Assembly: GCA_023375785.1 (NCBI GenBank)
Contig: SZWC01001514.1
Location: 124,176 to 188,175, forward strand
Direction of reading: 5' to 3'
DNA from: Penium margaritaceum
Lineage: Eukaryota; Streptophyta; Zygnematophyceae; Desmidiales; Peniaceae
Length of the DNA: 64,000 nt
The notes beneath the pieces were generated by a model, which ran no database searches, was not told where the DNA came from, and saw nothing but the letters and a program-made list of their open reading frames with translations. Every line of letters begins with the position of its first letter. Position 1 is the first letter of the stretch. Positions 11,662 to 24,367 of this stretch are shown in pieces. Both the position numbers and the translations under genes were made by a program.

Positions 11662-11741
11662 GTAAGTTAGTCCTTTTCATTCATTCCATCGTGTGTTAGT
11701 CATTCCTTCTCTTTGACTCCTTTACTTGAAATTTCATGCAG

Positions 11742-12246
11742 GCTTTGTGTGGATGATGAATCACTCATTTTCATACCCATGATACCTTAGTCTGTGTAGG
11801 TGACAGTGTCTTTACTCTGGAAACGCCGGGGACAGACTACGTGTAGCCTACTGTACACGGGGCTGAAGGATACAGAGAATAATTTATTGATGGGGTGGGT
11901 CAGAAAGAACGTGGCCCAAGACATGGAGAAGCCCCAATGCCGTTAGAAGCACAGTAGAGGAGTTTGGGATATGAGGCTGAAGTGTTGGAAAGTGGATGTA
12001 TTGTTGACTTTCCATGAGGAAGTATTCGCCTCATAGCCATGTGTTTTGGGTCTCTTGTGCAAATGAATGTCGAAACAATTGATCCTTTATCCAGTCCACT
12101 ATTGAACAACACATAAATGGTACAGGAAGGTCTCATTGTTCCTGTCTCTTTCAACATTCTTGTTTTGCAACAATGACGGTCTTCAACACTTGTATTGAAG
12201 GAACAGCAAGGCCAGTGTGGGTCAGTTAGAGTGCACACTAGGATAG
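11742..12246. other. No gene recognised
   Basis: Short frames on both strands with many stops. The minus-strand frame 11900-12262 has no known domain. Nothing repeated elsewhere in the window was noticed. Confidence 0.3.
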
Positions 12247-12597
12247 CCAGCTGTACTTTCATTCTTGGCTGGTGTGTGTACCACAGACGCCAATTTCAAG
12301 TTATGGCCTGTTGGTACTCTTGCACATGTCACCAAGGTATATTACTGCACATGTCCAGTGGAAGGTGACTCATCGGTGGGTTCAAGTGTTACAGGGGAAG
12401 ATGTAGACGAGGATGATGATATCTTCTACAATTTCAAAAACAACAAGGAATACGAAGAATGCGCTAAAGATTTCAATAATGTATTTTCCCTAGACTGCAG
12501 CCAGCCAGGGCAGTTGTGTCCAGCATTTGACATTATTAGTTGGCTTCATTCCCTTCCTCCTCCGGTTAGGGAGTGGATTGTCAGTGGACGTCCATGA
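12247..12597 (+). CDS. Hypothetical exon-like frame
   Basis: A frame of about 115 codons, open from the stop at 12244-12246 to TGA at 12597. It has an ordinary mixed composition, a Cys pair (YYCTCP), an acidic run (EDVDEDDD) and a C-terminal part rich in Trp and Pro. There is no ATG near the left end, so it would have to be an internal or terminal exon. It might belong with the acidic frame upstream. I do not recognise the family; it could be a transposon gene fragment. Confidence 0.3.
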   Translation, partial: PAVLSFLAGVCTTDANFKLWPVGTLAHVTKVYYCTCPVEGDSSVGSSVTGEDVDEDDDIFYNFKNNKEYEECAKDFNNVFSLDCSQPGQLCPAFDIISWLHSLPPPVREWIVSGRP

Positions 12598-12599
12598 TG

Positions 12600-13188
12600 A
12601 AATGGGTAGAATGTGTTCTTTTCTAGTTTGTTTTCCCAATTAATAGATATGTTGGTTCGCACATATTCTCCATCTATGACGCGTAAAGATTACTAAGAAA
12701 TATTTTCTCAACATCATTCCATATGAAGATAGGCATTTCATTTCATTTTCTTGATTAATTTCATGTCTTCGGGGTCAGAATTGTCTGTCAAAGACATTTC
12801 ACCACCTTTAGCAACGGTCCATTTTCCCCATAACACCGTTTTTCTCATGAAAGCACACCAATGTTGGGGATTCCATGCCAGAACAAAACACACGAGGTCA
12901 TGTCCGCCAACAAGGAACACAATATCTCTAAGCACACATCATCACGCGTACATTGCACATTGCATGAGCCGTCGCAAAGCTTCAGTGACAAAGATGTCCA
13001 ATCGGTGTGAATGTCAGATACTAGTGTTTGTAGGTTGGAAAATAAGAAGGGCGCAAGTAACATGTACCCAGTTTTTGGAACTACATAGCCCATTTGCCCG
13101 TCGTCGAGCAAAAAATAACCTAGCTACCCATCGGCTGCTGCTACCGCCATGCCAATAACAAATAAAAAAGGCAAAAGGCATGGCGAGG
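12600..13188. other. No gene recognised
   Basis: Overlapping frames on both strands (for example 12751-13158 plus) without domains. The stretch leads into the hairpin cluster. Confidence 0.3.
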
Positions 13189-13679
13189 CCGCATGCCATG
13201 CGTTGACGACGCATGGTATGCGGTGCCCCCCGCTAGTATCACAAACCCCTTCTTTGAAGGGTTTGTGATACTAGCGGGGGGCAGTTTGTCCAGAGTTTGA
13301 GGGGAGTTCAAGACTCCCCATGCGTTGAAAGGGAACCTGCTGGGCCCCGCTACCACGGGGCCCAGCAGGAGCCCGCGCAGATTTAAAACCCTCAAACCCC
13401 AAATTTAATTTGGGGTAGGTTTTGATTACGGTTTGGCTGTTGAACAAATAGGTTTGCGTGTAGGAAAAGTTTATGAAAACAAAATACAATGCTTTTTTTT
13501 TTATTGCGAGGAAGCGATGACCCGTTGTTTTTTTTTACACTCAAACCCCCAGTTCGATTTAGGGTTTTATGTTTTGTGCGTGCAGATCCCGCGCCAAACA
13601 TACAAAACCCTAAATCGAACTGGGGGGTTGCGTGAAAAAAAAGGGGTCACCGCTCCATTGCGATTCTCGCATGGGAGCG
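13189..13679. repeat. Cluster of consecutive hairpins
   Basis: At least seven stem-loops follow one another: 13189-13223 (14 of 15 bp), 13225-13282 (24 bp perfect, then a one-base bulge), 13301-13319 (7 bp), 13336-13369 (14 bp perfect, 6-base loop), 13397-13415 (9 bp), 13546-13626 (23 bp perfect, with weaker pairing continuing outside) and 13651-13679 (11 of 13). The stems differ in sequence from one another, so this is not a tandem satellite. No coding frame explains it. Confidence 0.85.
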
Positions 13680-16600
13680 ATGTCCCCATGCACTTTTTTT
13701 TCTTGCTCGCCCGTCGACGCATGCCGCGAGCGGGCATGATTTCCGACTGGGCTTTTCAGCTTTTTTTTTGCCGGTGCTGGATGGATGGGAGTGACACTTT
13801 TCATTTTATGGATATCTGAGCTATTTGGCCCAGGGTGTCACGCCAAGTCACCGATGACCAGTCACCAGACACTGTGACCGTTTGAAGGACTAGGTACCAT
13901 TCACCACCAGTCGGCTTGCCATAGATCCAAATGTGGATATGGCGTTGTTAATTGAAATTACCTTGGATATGGTATTAATAAATAAAATGACCAATGTGCA
14001 ACGTGTTTAATGTCTAAACACATGGACACATGGTTATGAAAGTTTCAACGTTTGGATGTGGCGCGGTCAATGTGCCAAACATGGGTATGCCGATAGTTAT
14101 CCAGAATTCTGTGGATGTATGGAAAATGGGAAGACCGGTAGCTTTCTCAACACACCACGGGGTGACGCTTGGAATATTCCAAACATCAAATGAAGAAATG
14201 GCACTTGATGTGCCAAAATTTTGTTCATTGTTCATGAATCCTCGAGTTAAGAAAATCTATTGTTAAACATTTCCAAAAACATTTAAAATGGTGAAAATTT
14301 GTGTGGTCGAACCCAAGTTTGTGGTCAAGTTAACCATGGGGTTAAACGCAAAAATCAAGGAGGCTCTAAATGAGCTTTTCCTAAAATCACCAGTCCTGGT
14401 TTTCTTTTTCTTTTCCATTCCAAAGCACAAAAAAGAGGAAAACTCACATTTTTCTATGTCCTGAATGGAACTCACTTGGAAATGCTTCCATGGAAGAAGT
14501 TTGGGGTATTTTACGAGAAAACCAGGAGGGGCTGACCGCTAAAAAGCCACGCCATGACTCAATACAAGTTATACATGTGCTAAACAGTTTTGTTAATGGA
14601 AAACGACAACTACTGCATGCACCAGGTTGCAAAACTACCATGGTGATGTGCATCGAGATTAATTCTCGATGAAAAATAATAAAAGCACCGAACGTGCTGC
14701 GACCACTCGACGACTGACCTACTGGCCACAACAATGTGAAACATATAGACTGCATAAGTGTCGATTGTACGTTTACACGGGCGTTGACCACATCATCGAC
14801 GTAAGTGATGATTGAACCACGGGCAACAACACAAGTGCTAGTTGCAGAAATTTTGTTGTTGTCAAGAACACCACTAAAAAGTGTTGGTTGCACTTTAATC
14901 ATAGATGCCGACAGCATCCATGATACTAGTGCTGAAAGCAGTGGTCATGGTCTACGGGGGTATGACCAAAACAAATGCCGATTGTGTTTGCACGTGGGTG
15001 TCAATTGCACCAATGATACTGAGTAAGTTATTTGTGAGTGGATTTTGACAAAACAAGAATAGGACAGCCGATCGCACTTAACACACACGCGATGGTGGAA
15101 ATCCCCGCACGAGGGTCAATTGCTTAAAACTGACAAGTACCAATTACACTTGGAATATGATTATTGGAAGAATGCAATTGTGGCATTCAAATGAGTTCTG
15201 AATGCACAATTATCATTGATTACACGATGGAAAAAAGTTAGGGGTTGCACTTTTTGTCATGGTTGCAAAATGCACCACTAATACGAGCGCTGAGCGCACT
15301 ATGGCTGAGAGTTCCAGTTGGACTAGCCATATTGTTTGAATGGTTTAACATGTGCTATAAGATGCCCATTGCACCGATAACATGCGTGTCAATCACACCC
15401 CGTTGTATCAACCAGCAAGAACTAGCCAACTGATTACCTCGTCATGCTAACCCGCGGTAGACTACCAAATGAAAGCATACAATCTATGTGCAAGGTTTTT
15501 CTATAGGCGAGTGTGTCGATCACGTTATTGGAAGTGCTGGAAACATGTCGTCTGACATTTTCAAGGTGTCTCGACAAACTCGAGGATGGTCGTAACGTTT
15601 ACCTGTTTGAATAGAGAACGGAAAGGCATGTCTAGAGAAAATCACAAAGGGCTTTGTTGAAAAGGTGTACGCCCAAACGGCACAACAAATGCACACCAAT
15701 CTCGGTCTCCATCAACAGTGACAACCATTTGAATTTAAAAACTTCACAGTTGCTCATAGCTGCGTGTAAAGGTACTTTTGAAAGAATTATGAACAAAAAC
15801 TAACGGATGAATCATGTGTGTAATGAGGATGATTTCCCCAAACTTGGACCATGATAAAGGTGGACAAATTCTTCCTTATCCAAAAATGGAAGTACTACAA
15901 AATCCCAGTTGGTTGAACACCAGTTTCAAAACATGCATGGCTTGTATGAATGTAAAAAGGTATGCACACATGACTACGTGACAACCTCTTCTCAATGGAT
16001 CAAGGCATACGTTTCATACCATTATACTTTAGCCACGTGAAATTGGGCATACAGCATGCATGAAATACGTGCATGACATGTACAAAAACACTGTCCACTA
16101 ACTGTTGGTGCATTGATCACGACATCAAGTTATGGATAAGTTGGATGGACAAATTATCACATCGGTTTTCTGGCGTTTGATCAAGCTGATAATTAAGTTG
16201 ATGTTTTGGATAAGAATGGTGATACCATTTCACCAAACAGGTGGTTTGGTGGGTGTAGTACATGTTCTACAACATTCACATGTCCCATTGTGTTATAACG
16301 TTCAAAGGCAGATATAATCATTTGATGACTAACCCGGTGTCATGACTATGTCATGAGGTTTTGAACAGACCTGGTGTGCTAGCACGCCGACCTTAATCTT
16401 TGAGGATTGACATCATGCTGCCTGTACGCAGTGTGTACTAGATGTATAAGTACATTTGGGGGTTCTGTACATCATTAGTCATGGCCAATAAAAAATCAGC
16501 CCGTGATTGAACATGTCAAGGATGATATCGTCTAATCAACACTCAATGGCTAAACAATTGACATCATGTCACTTAGTGAGCGATGGATACAAATCATGGT

Positions 16601-19223
16601 ACCCGACTGGTGCCGACAATAGAAGGGCACATGAGTGTACTGACAACCCTGTTCAAAAGACAATGGTGATTATTAGTGGGGGGTTGTGAATGTGCCAGAG
16701 AGGGAAAAGACTCTTCTACGAGTCCTCAACAACTCAAGATGCCGGCAATGTAATGATTGAAGACCGGAAGGGTCGCTTTGTGGCGTACAACAAGTCAAAC
16801 GAATGTCAAAAGTGAACAAATTTGAAGGCAATACCTCCAGTCTATTATCACTCGATGAGTGAACATGTCATGAACATTGATAGACAATGTGCATGATCAG
16901 ATGTTGGTGACATGAGTTCACCCACAATCCTGTGAAAATTCTATTTTAGAGAAAGTGAGTGATACTCCCTTTCTACTAATGGAGTTCTAGAGTACTATGA
17001 TGATCTCATAGTTTTCTATGAATCAACTATGACATAGTTGGGATCACGTCAAGGTTTAGCTTTTACATCGAAAGCTTATGACCGTGAAAATGACATGTAT
17101 GCCAATAGCTTTATGCTAACAATGTGTTAGTATGCAGATATTGGTGGTCCAATCGACCACATCACGAGTCATAATCAACATTAGAGAAAGAAATTACCAG
17201 TGTATGGTAACCAATTATTGGTAAAAAATCTTCAAGATGGACCTTGAGAAACGATATTTCTCATCAGATTCTTTCATTTTTTTTAGAAACATCTCAGAGT
17301 TGAGGACATCATGACACGGTATACTATTCGCGTACGTCACACTCTTCAAGCATCCTGCAGGTAGATTCTGATCATGCCAAAGGTATGGTGTACCACCAGC
17401 TATGCGATATTGATGTGCAAAATAAATCCAACATCTTATTTGTTGGATCAATACCAATGTCCAAGAGAGATCATAGTGACTGCGGTGTAGTCAAACCACG
17501 CTTCAATGACCGGGAAGATCATGGTAAAGCAACCGAATCCCTTGGTTTTGGAGATGGTTCATTTGAATTACATTGTCGAATGCAGGTTCAACATGTTTTT
17601 GGATATCGTTGTGGTGGTATCCACAATGGTTGTTTTTTTATTAGATGTCTTTGTGGGGACGATATCCTCTATAAGTGCCTCGGATAAGGCTTATTGAAGA
17701 CATTCTTTTGAGGGGAAGTGCCGAATGAACACAATAGAAGACATTGAAGCAACACGGATTGTTACAAAAAGGCAGACACAAATCATTAATGGGATCCAAA
17801 ATGGATCTCTTTGACACGATTACATAAGCATAAAATATTCTGGAATTATTCGTTCTAGGATCACGGGATGCGATTCGGAAGAGTTCGATCATAATCACAA
17901 CAATTGACACCCAAAAAGTGTACTTCCAACTTGTACCACATGGATTATGATCATGATAGACCCGTTTGGAAAATACCATACGATGAACACTTTCTTTGTG
18001 GATACAAACCAAGCTCGTTGAGATCGGCTATCTTGGATAACCTAGTTAAAAACAATGTGATTTTGACAGGGACATGATGTACAACTTACAATATCCATTT
18101 CAGACTAAAATGAGGGCATGATGATTCAAACCAAGATCATGTAGGTCGGAGTATTGTCGTGTCTTATGATGGACGTTGAAAACAATGGTGCATGCCAGGC
18201 ATCCATTGCCGCCGCCTTCAAACATGAGTACAATATTTGAAAGGAAAAAAAAGTATGCTCAGCAACCATGTATTAGGAACTTGGTACCTCCCAAACCTAA
18301 GATAAAGCTCGCATGCGAGTTGCATGGACATAGTGGAGCTGGTTGAGTTTAGCCAACCAGTCCAAAGGTGCTAAAAGAGTTCTTGTAGATCTACGCGTGG
18401 TCATGAGCATGTGGTTAAAAACTGCGAGAACTGATGTCTGGATTTTGGATTACATGTATTAACAATTTTGCGAGGAAGTACCACCCCAGTGACAAACCCT
18501 CAGAAGCGATCATGTCCGAACGACATGGGAAGCGTTGTGTGGACCTGGACAGTTTTTGTGAGGTCGCCCTCTTAATTGGTTGTAGGGATGCACCTTGGAA
18601 AGAGGGAGGAGGCATCACCACAACAGCTCACTGAACATATACAACACGGAATGTGAGAAAATTCATCCTTTGTATCCTCTTTAAAATTGGCAAGAAATTG
18701 TTGAAAATGTACATCCCAAAATGCATTGACAATTCTACTCATACACATGTGTGATAAGTTTTCAGTGAAGACTCACCAACACTTGTGAAGAATGTACAAG
18801 GATTATATGTATCTCATATTGGTAAGAGCCAAGGGGTCACACAATCAACACTGAATGTTGTACTCCACTGACCATAATCACAAAAACCACGAGGGTATGG
18901 TTGATTGTGCATGAATGTGATACAGCAGTGTTGCGGATGACAAGAGTCCACACATGTGATCTTGTTTGTGCTTCTTGTTGCATGGTTTGCATCATGAAGT
19001 ACGTGATTATTAAACATCCGTGAGCAAAGATGAACTGGGACGGCTTGAAGAAAACAGGGAGGAAAGCGTACGGATCATTTTAACAGTTAAAAATAGTCGG
19101 TAAATTAATTATTTGGTACTCGAGGCTCACATCTCAAGGAGCCAAAGCCTGGAAAGCATGTATGTGCTAGAGTCTAGGTTGACTCTACCCCAGAAAATAA
19201 GCGTTGGCCGGATTTGAGGTGAA
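13680..19223. other. Gene-poor stretch
   Basis: About 5.5 kb in which both strands break into frames shorter than about 160 codons, none with a recognisable domain. Composition is AT-rich and mixed, and no tandem array, LTR or terminal inverted repeat could be seen. It may be very old transposon debris or plain intergenic DNA. Confidence 0.4.
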
Positions 19224-19260
19224 AGGAGTGTCGCGATGGAAAATCCATCATGTCACTCCT
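19224..19260. repeat. Isolated hairpin
   Basis: Arms 19224-19240 and 19244-19260 pair at about 14 of 17 positions around a 3-base AAA loop. It resembles the hairpins at 13.2 and 63 kb but stands alone. Confidence 0.5.
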
Positions 19261-20392
19261 CTTCCACTCCTCGAACGTCGCTAGGGTCCCGTTTCCAGTG
19301 TGGCAATGCCATGTAGAACAGATAGGATTAGATTGCATATTCATAAAAATGTCGTATGACGACTATGTATGTTTGTGGCGTGCTTCGTCTTAGTCAAAAT
19401 GGCTGAGGGGACCATTCGCTCCCTCTCTTGAGACGGCTATTTTGACGGCCTATATTTTTTTTTCGGCAGTTTGTCACAGACCGCCTACTACGGTTGCATA
19501 ATGGATACCAATGAACATACCACCATTGGTAGTAACAAACACCAAACCAATGGACCGATTGGGGACCCACACACTCCACCCATGGATGCCATAGTTGTGC
19601 AACATGCTCGGTTGATCAAAAAGGAATAATAAGAATGTTGGGCAAGGCGCAACCCCCTGCCTTCATGGTTGCCGGATCGAGTAGACCCGGAAACCACGTG
19701 CTGGGTGTTAGGCCATTTGTACTGAACTACACATTTGTGTTGTGTTCTTGTGTTGGGTGAATCAAGTCTAAAAGTTTTCTACGCTTGCATTGTTTCACGA
19801 TCCCATATCACACAGTCATTTTCCATAAAATATTCACAAGGTGCCCTCTTGAGTATGTATTTTCTGAAGTTCAAAAGAGAAAAACAAAAGTGGGGTACTT
19901 TTGCCACATACCCACAGTTCTCACTACTAATTTACACTACACCAAAAACTTATAGACAATGAATGCAGTGGCCACTTTGACAGAAAAATTACTATAACGT
20001 CCAGAAAATGCATGAAGTATATCTAAGGGCTATTATTAAAAACAAATCTTCCGCATGTACACCATGGAAAAGGTCATTATTGAAAAAAGTATAAAACTTC
20101 GCATACCCAAAACCCAATACGATGGCGAGGAAACATTAAAACATGACCTAACTCTTGGCCCACTTTGCAAGGACAGCGTGGCGGATGACATTGCGAGACG
20201 ACCACACATTGACAAGCTTTGATTCTGTCTTGGATAGATTCCCTTTGATGTAATCCATCGGTCCAATTCATTGGCACCTCTTTCATTTGTCAAATGAGCG
20301 AGTGCTACCTATTAGCAAGTAGCGAGCCTGACCTATTCGCAGAAAAAATGTGCACCATATGGCCTCAAAATGAACCACAGTAACATTTGTTG
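19261..20392. other. No gene recognised
   Basis: Only short frames without domains. The DNA leads directly into the solo LTR. Confidence 0.3.
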
Positions 20393-21112
20393 TGTTGGCA
20401 CTAGTGGACGTGGATACACCCTTAAGCATGCCTAGCTCTCACTGATACACGCTACCAATGTTTGAGGCAGCCAATGGATACCAATCGTGAAGAGTGTGGA
20501 GCACAAGGATCACGGATGTGAGTGGGCAGAACACGTCACATTCAGTAGAACTGAATCGAAACACATTTTTGTTGTTATCATAGTGAGATTATATCAGATC
20601 CTTATATCCTGTGATCTAAGATTTCCAACGCATCCAAGAACGCCCAAATTGGAGCAGTAGAGCCCCTGCTATGGCCGTCAAAGTAACCCTTGGTGGAGCC
20701 GTCCACCTTGCCTTGCACGATAGGCAACGGGAGGCGCTTGGACGATGACCCGTCGGAGCGTCTTTCCTCGCCCAGAATTCAAGGAGAGTTTCACCCAGGT
20801 AAAGGAAATCCCTCTGGTCACTTCATTCATGGCCCTGGTGCACTTGGAGCTCGTTGGAGATGAACTCGGATCACTGGCGGTGGATTATCCCGCCACCCAT
20901 GGCGGGTACCAGATTCCACCCGCCCAACACCCGAACTTCGGGCTAGGCTAACTTTCTGGATACTCACTCAAATCAAGCGATTCAAAGCTCGATCCTGCAT
21001 GGAAAAATCCGAGGAATCTATATATAAAGTCGGATCAGGTTTTTGACCACTCCTTAGTGGTCGAAAAAGGGAGATCAACGGCACTCATGGCAAGGGACAC
21101 ACCATGTCAACA
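20393..21112 (-). repeat. Solo LTR of the Copia B family
   Basis: Aligns over its whole 720 bp, in reverse orientation, with the LTRs at 37543-38263 and 47219-47938. It starts TGTTGGCAC and ends GTCAACA on the plus strand. No internal element sequence adjoins either side. The five bases on the two sides do not match, so it may not be a simple LTR-LTR recombination product of one insertion. Confidence 0.88.
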
Positions 21113-22200
21113 TATTAAACTCACATGTGCAGTGTTCAACAATTGACCAAAGACCAACATATGGTCCACTCACATTTGCGCTCAACCCATGGAACAGGGG
21201 TGCGAGGAAGCGCCCCTGCCGTGACTGGTGTGCCTTGCCACATAATGCCACACAAACACAACAAATGATCATCACAAATCCATCACCAAGATGTAGTTGA
21301 CTGTTCAAACTTAATGGTACGCAGTGTCCACATTTGCGTAAGTGCGGCCTGTGAAATTTGACGGTCCACATGTATTGCTTCGCCATAGCTAGTGCTTGTT
21401 CAACACACAGACATGGCTATCGATGGTTACATAAATGAGGTTCCGAATGAGCCGCGGTGATGGGACGAAATCGGTGTGTGGGGCGTAGAACAAGTATTGT
21501 GGACATCACCCATGTTGCATCCGCATGAAGCCCCAGCTGCATGGGCTGCCATAAAGGCGGAATTGATGAGAGCGTTATGCGGAATGGTATGCCATCATGG
21601 ATGTCTACACCTCCTCAACCGGAGACTATGGTATGGATCCTTGGCAGGCTCAAGCTCTTTGTGCGTCCGCCAAACACTCTTGATCCTTGGGAGCCTTTGC
21701 TCTATACACAGTATCCTAACCTTAAGTGTAGGAATAAGTGGGTATTTGTACTATTTATTCATCTAATGATTTAAGATGTACCCACATTGTCCCATCTCAC
21801 TTTGCCCATGCCCCTACCTGCCATGTCCTTCAATATACCCACATCCATGATCTCAAAGTGTAGAACGAGAAGTACATTAGTGTGGAACACCTTGGAAGTT
21901 ACACCATGTTGATTCAGACACAATTGAAGTTCACAGTGATGAGTGTACTTCGTTCGGACCTTGTCGACATGAACATACGATAGCACTAGTTCTTGTTTGG
22001 TAATAAGGCAGTCTTAAGACATCAAGTGCACGAGAATGATTCGATAGAAATGTAAACCCCCTGCTGAAACGGGCTCATATAGAAGGGGTCGATCATACTT
22101 TTTTTGGAAACATATGTTTTGTCCAAACTCGTACTCCATGTAGATTGAATCCAACGGAGCATGATTCGGGGTTCATAGCAGGAGTTGTAGAAGTATCCTT
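21113..22200. other. No gene recognised
   Basis: A plus frame around 21541-21774 has an ordinary amino-acid mix but no known domain. The rest breaks into short frames. No repeat structure was seen apart from a weak hairpin near 21195-21220. Confidence 0.3.
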
Positions 22201-22209
22201 TGAAATTTT

Positions 22210-22425
22210 TGAAATGAAAAAATTGATTCTCTCGGTACCCACAATTTGAAAACAATTCCTTCATGACCGGTGTGGCATGTATGTCGTTGCAATAGTGGGC
22301 GCAGCACACATGTTATGATGTGTTGCGGGAAAAATGGATACAATACACATTTTCTGTGTGAATCGAGTAACGTGTTCATTTTATGCAAAACTGCTGAGGA
22401 GAAAATTCGGAGGCCCAAACAGTGG
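22210..22425 (-). repeat. Dispersed repeat of unknown family, copy 1
   Basis: On the minus strand it resembles 62757-62960 on the plus strand: both begin with GTTTGGGCCTCCGAA and pass through a shared block reading IHATPV in one frame. Similarity is also visible at the protein level in that frame, so the source may have been a coding exon. The element or gene family is not known to me. Confidence 0.5.
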
Positions 22426-22918
22426 GTAAAGCAGAACTAGGCCAATAATGGTAAGAGTCCACCTCATGTTGTCTTCGATTTTGAGGGTGAGGCTATCATT
22501 ACGTAAATTGCTGGCAATCAGATAGTCATCCATGATGTATGATTTGGAAGATTGGCTTCAGGTTTTGAAATTTGGAGCTTTGAAGGAACGCGGGGATGTT
22601 GGACTCGAACACGTGGCAAAAATGAATTCTTGTGGTATCTGGAGGTGAGCACCCAAAAGATCCTTAGGGGTATATTTTTCATTGAGTATAAAGAAAAATG
22701 TTTTTATTCTAGAAATGCTTGAATTTAAGGTTCAATACGGGTATGCCCAACATATGAGCTTCCTTTTGTTTCGGAGTTTGAAAGCTGTGGTCACCTGTTG
22801 AGCTGCCAAGTCCCAAAGTGCATCCTTCTAGGAACTATATATGGAAATGTTTTCTACTTGAAGACTAGAAAGTACCCTTGCAATTCATTTCATTTGAATT
22901 CCATTTTCCCTCCTTATT
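22426..22918. other. No gene recognised
   Basis: AT-rich DNA without a recognisable frame or repeat. Confidence 0.3.
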
Positions 22919-23470
22919 TGTTACAATGAGCAGAATGTAGGTGATTCACAAGGATGAGGTGGGGGACAAAAGATGATTAGAGGACTTGGGATAAATGGAT
23001 GATTTTTATTAAGCCTTAAGTGTCTTTCTATGAAAATTGTCAATAGACTTGAGCACATATATACAATGCCGAGAATGAGAATAGGGCATATGTCGGGTCC
23101 TCAGCACTCGGACCGAGCAATGCGTGCGAGGTCACGCTGTGAGTGGCTACTTTGGTAAGCTCCACTGAGAAGGTGGGGGGTTTCAAGAATATCAAGATAC
23201 GTCTTTGTAAAAGTCAAACGCTGACAAGAAGTTGAACGAACAACATCAAATAATTGATATAGTTTGCAAAAATTCTATTGGCTTCCTGAAAGTTGGTCGA
23301 TGTTGACCAAAACCTATGGAACGGAACACCGGAGGTCCAAACAATTGGCCAAACTATCCTTGGCCAAACGGCCTAAAAATCCTAAGGTCGACGGGCAGTG
23401 GGCTACAAATGTAATGACACAAATGTCCACTTGCGGAGTTTAGGGACTTGTGAACGTCAATGACGTAACA
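22919..23470 (-). repeat. Solo LTR related to Gypsy G
   Basis: Starts TGTTACAATG and ends GACGTAACA, with the same order of blocks as the G LTRs at 27924-28475 and 33424-33985, including an ACATATATACAA block and a GGGACTTGTG block near the end. Length is 552 bp against 552 and 562. It is clearly more diverged than the two G LTRs are from each other. No internal sequence and no matching 5-bp duplication were found. Confidence 0.72.
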
Positions 23471-23599
23471 CTACTATCTCATTTCATTTGTATTGTATCT
23501 CAGTTTTCCTCACATTCTTCACAAAGTATCACACTACCTTTCGTATCCATTCTAATTTTGTGCTCTTGTTAAAATGTATGACGTCACATTGTTTTTCTA

Positions 23600-24306
23600 T
23601 GTATGGACTCTAACTTCACATTTTTGTCGATGCACTGGATAGAAATGGTCTATGAAACGGGTCCCGACATGGGAGGCCGCCGACTGCTCTTGATATTGCA
23701 AGTAAGATAATATATCACCCTCGAATGAGGAATCCACACTTTAGGTTCATTCAGTTTGCAACCTCACAAAGTCCGCATGAAGCCCTTTAGTGTCTACCCT
23801 TGGTTGGACACTCAGTGAGGAGTCTCAAAGGCAAGAACTGTCAATGGATACATGCAGAGTACAGGGCTTTATACCTGTAGAGTGTTGCTAATGCCTCTGC
23901 TTGTAGTGGCTCCAGTGGAGCCAACCGTAGCCTACTGTCCTACTTGGCTCGTCCTGAGACTGCCAAGTATCATCCTCAAGGCAGGCTCTAGTAAGCTTCC
24001 TAGAAGCTTTCTAGTTAGCTTCCTAGAAGCTTCCAGTCCTATTTTGGGCCACAAAGAAAACTGCGGCTGTCGCGGAGTTTGAACCCGTGACCCATGAGCT
24101 CCGGCGCCTATTCCAACTAAAACATAAAGGTGTGTCTCCTATGATGATCTCCAAGGGATATACCCATTACGGGAAGTGCATTCCTAGCCTGTTTCAGAAC
24201 AGACCAAGGGGACACACTACATAGAGTAGTGCATGCCTTGTCTGTCCGTACAGCCAACCAGCCAGCCAGCCAGCCAGCCAGCGGACAAGGTGCATACCAT
24301 TGAACA
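23600..24306 (-). repeat. Element D 3' LTR
   Basis: Matches 50080-50538 from about 23600 to 24075. It ends at ACCATTGAACA, right next to a polypurine tract, so it is the downstream LTR of the minus-strand element. It carries a (CAGC)n run. The left boundary (TGTATGG) is approximate because the two copies are poorly alignable there. Confidence 0.75.
24251..24282 (+). repeat. (CAGC)n microsatellite
   Basis: About seven imperfect copies of a 4-base unit (CAGCCAAC, then repeated CAGC) inside the D LTR. It falls outside the part shared with the other D LTR, so its age is unknown. Confidence 0.8.
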
Positions 24307-24318
24307 AATCTCTCCCTT
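24307..24318 (-). promoter_or_regulatory. Element D polypurine tract
   Basis: The minus strand reads AAGGGAGAGATT directly before the LTR. It is very like the tract of element B (CAAGGGGAGAT), which supports the relationship of the two families. Confidence 0.75.
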
Positions 24319-24367
24319 GCACCTTTTTTCATCTATCATTCACTAGACTCCATCAATGCCTTGGGGC

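Noticed and set aside
13546-13626. Telomere-like TTTAGGG words
   Set aside because: Only single words within the stem of one hairpin; there is no tandem array, so not an interstitial telomere.
24060-24100. Possible tRNA or SINE (B-box-like GGTTCAAACTC on the minus strand)
   Set aside because: No A box or acceptor stem around it; it lies within the D LTR and the match is incomplete.
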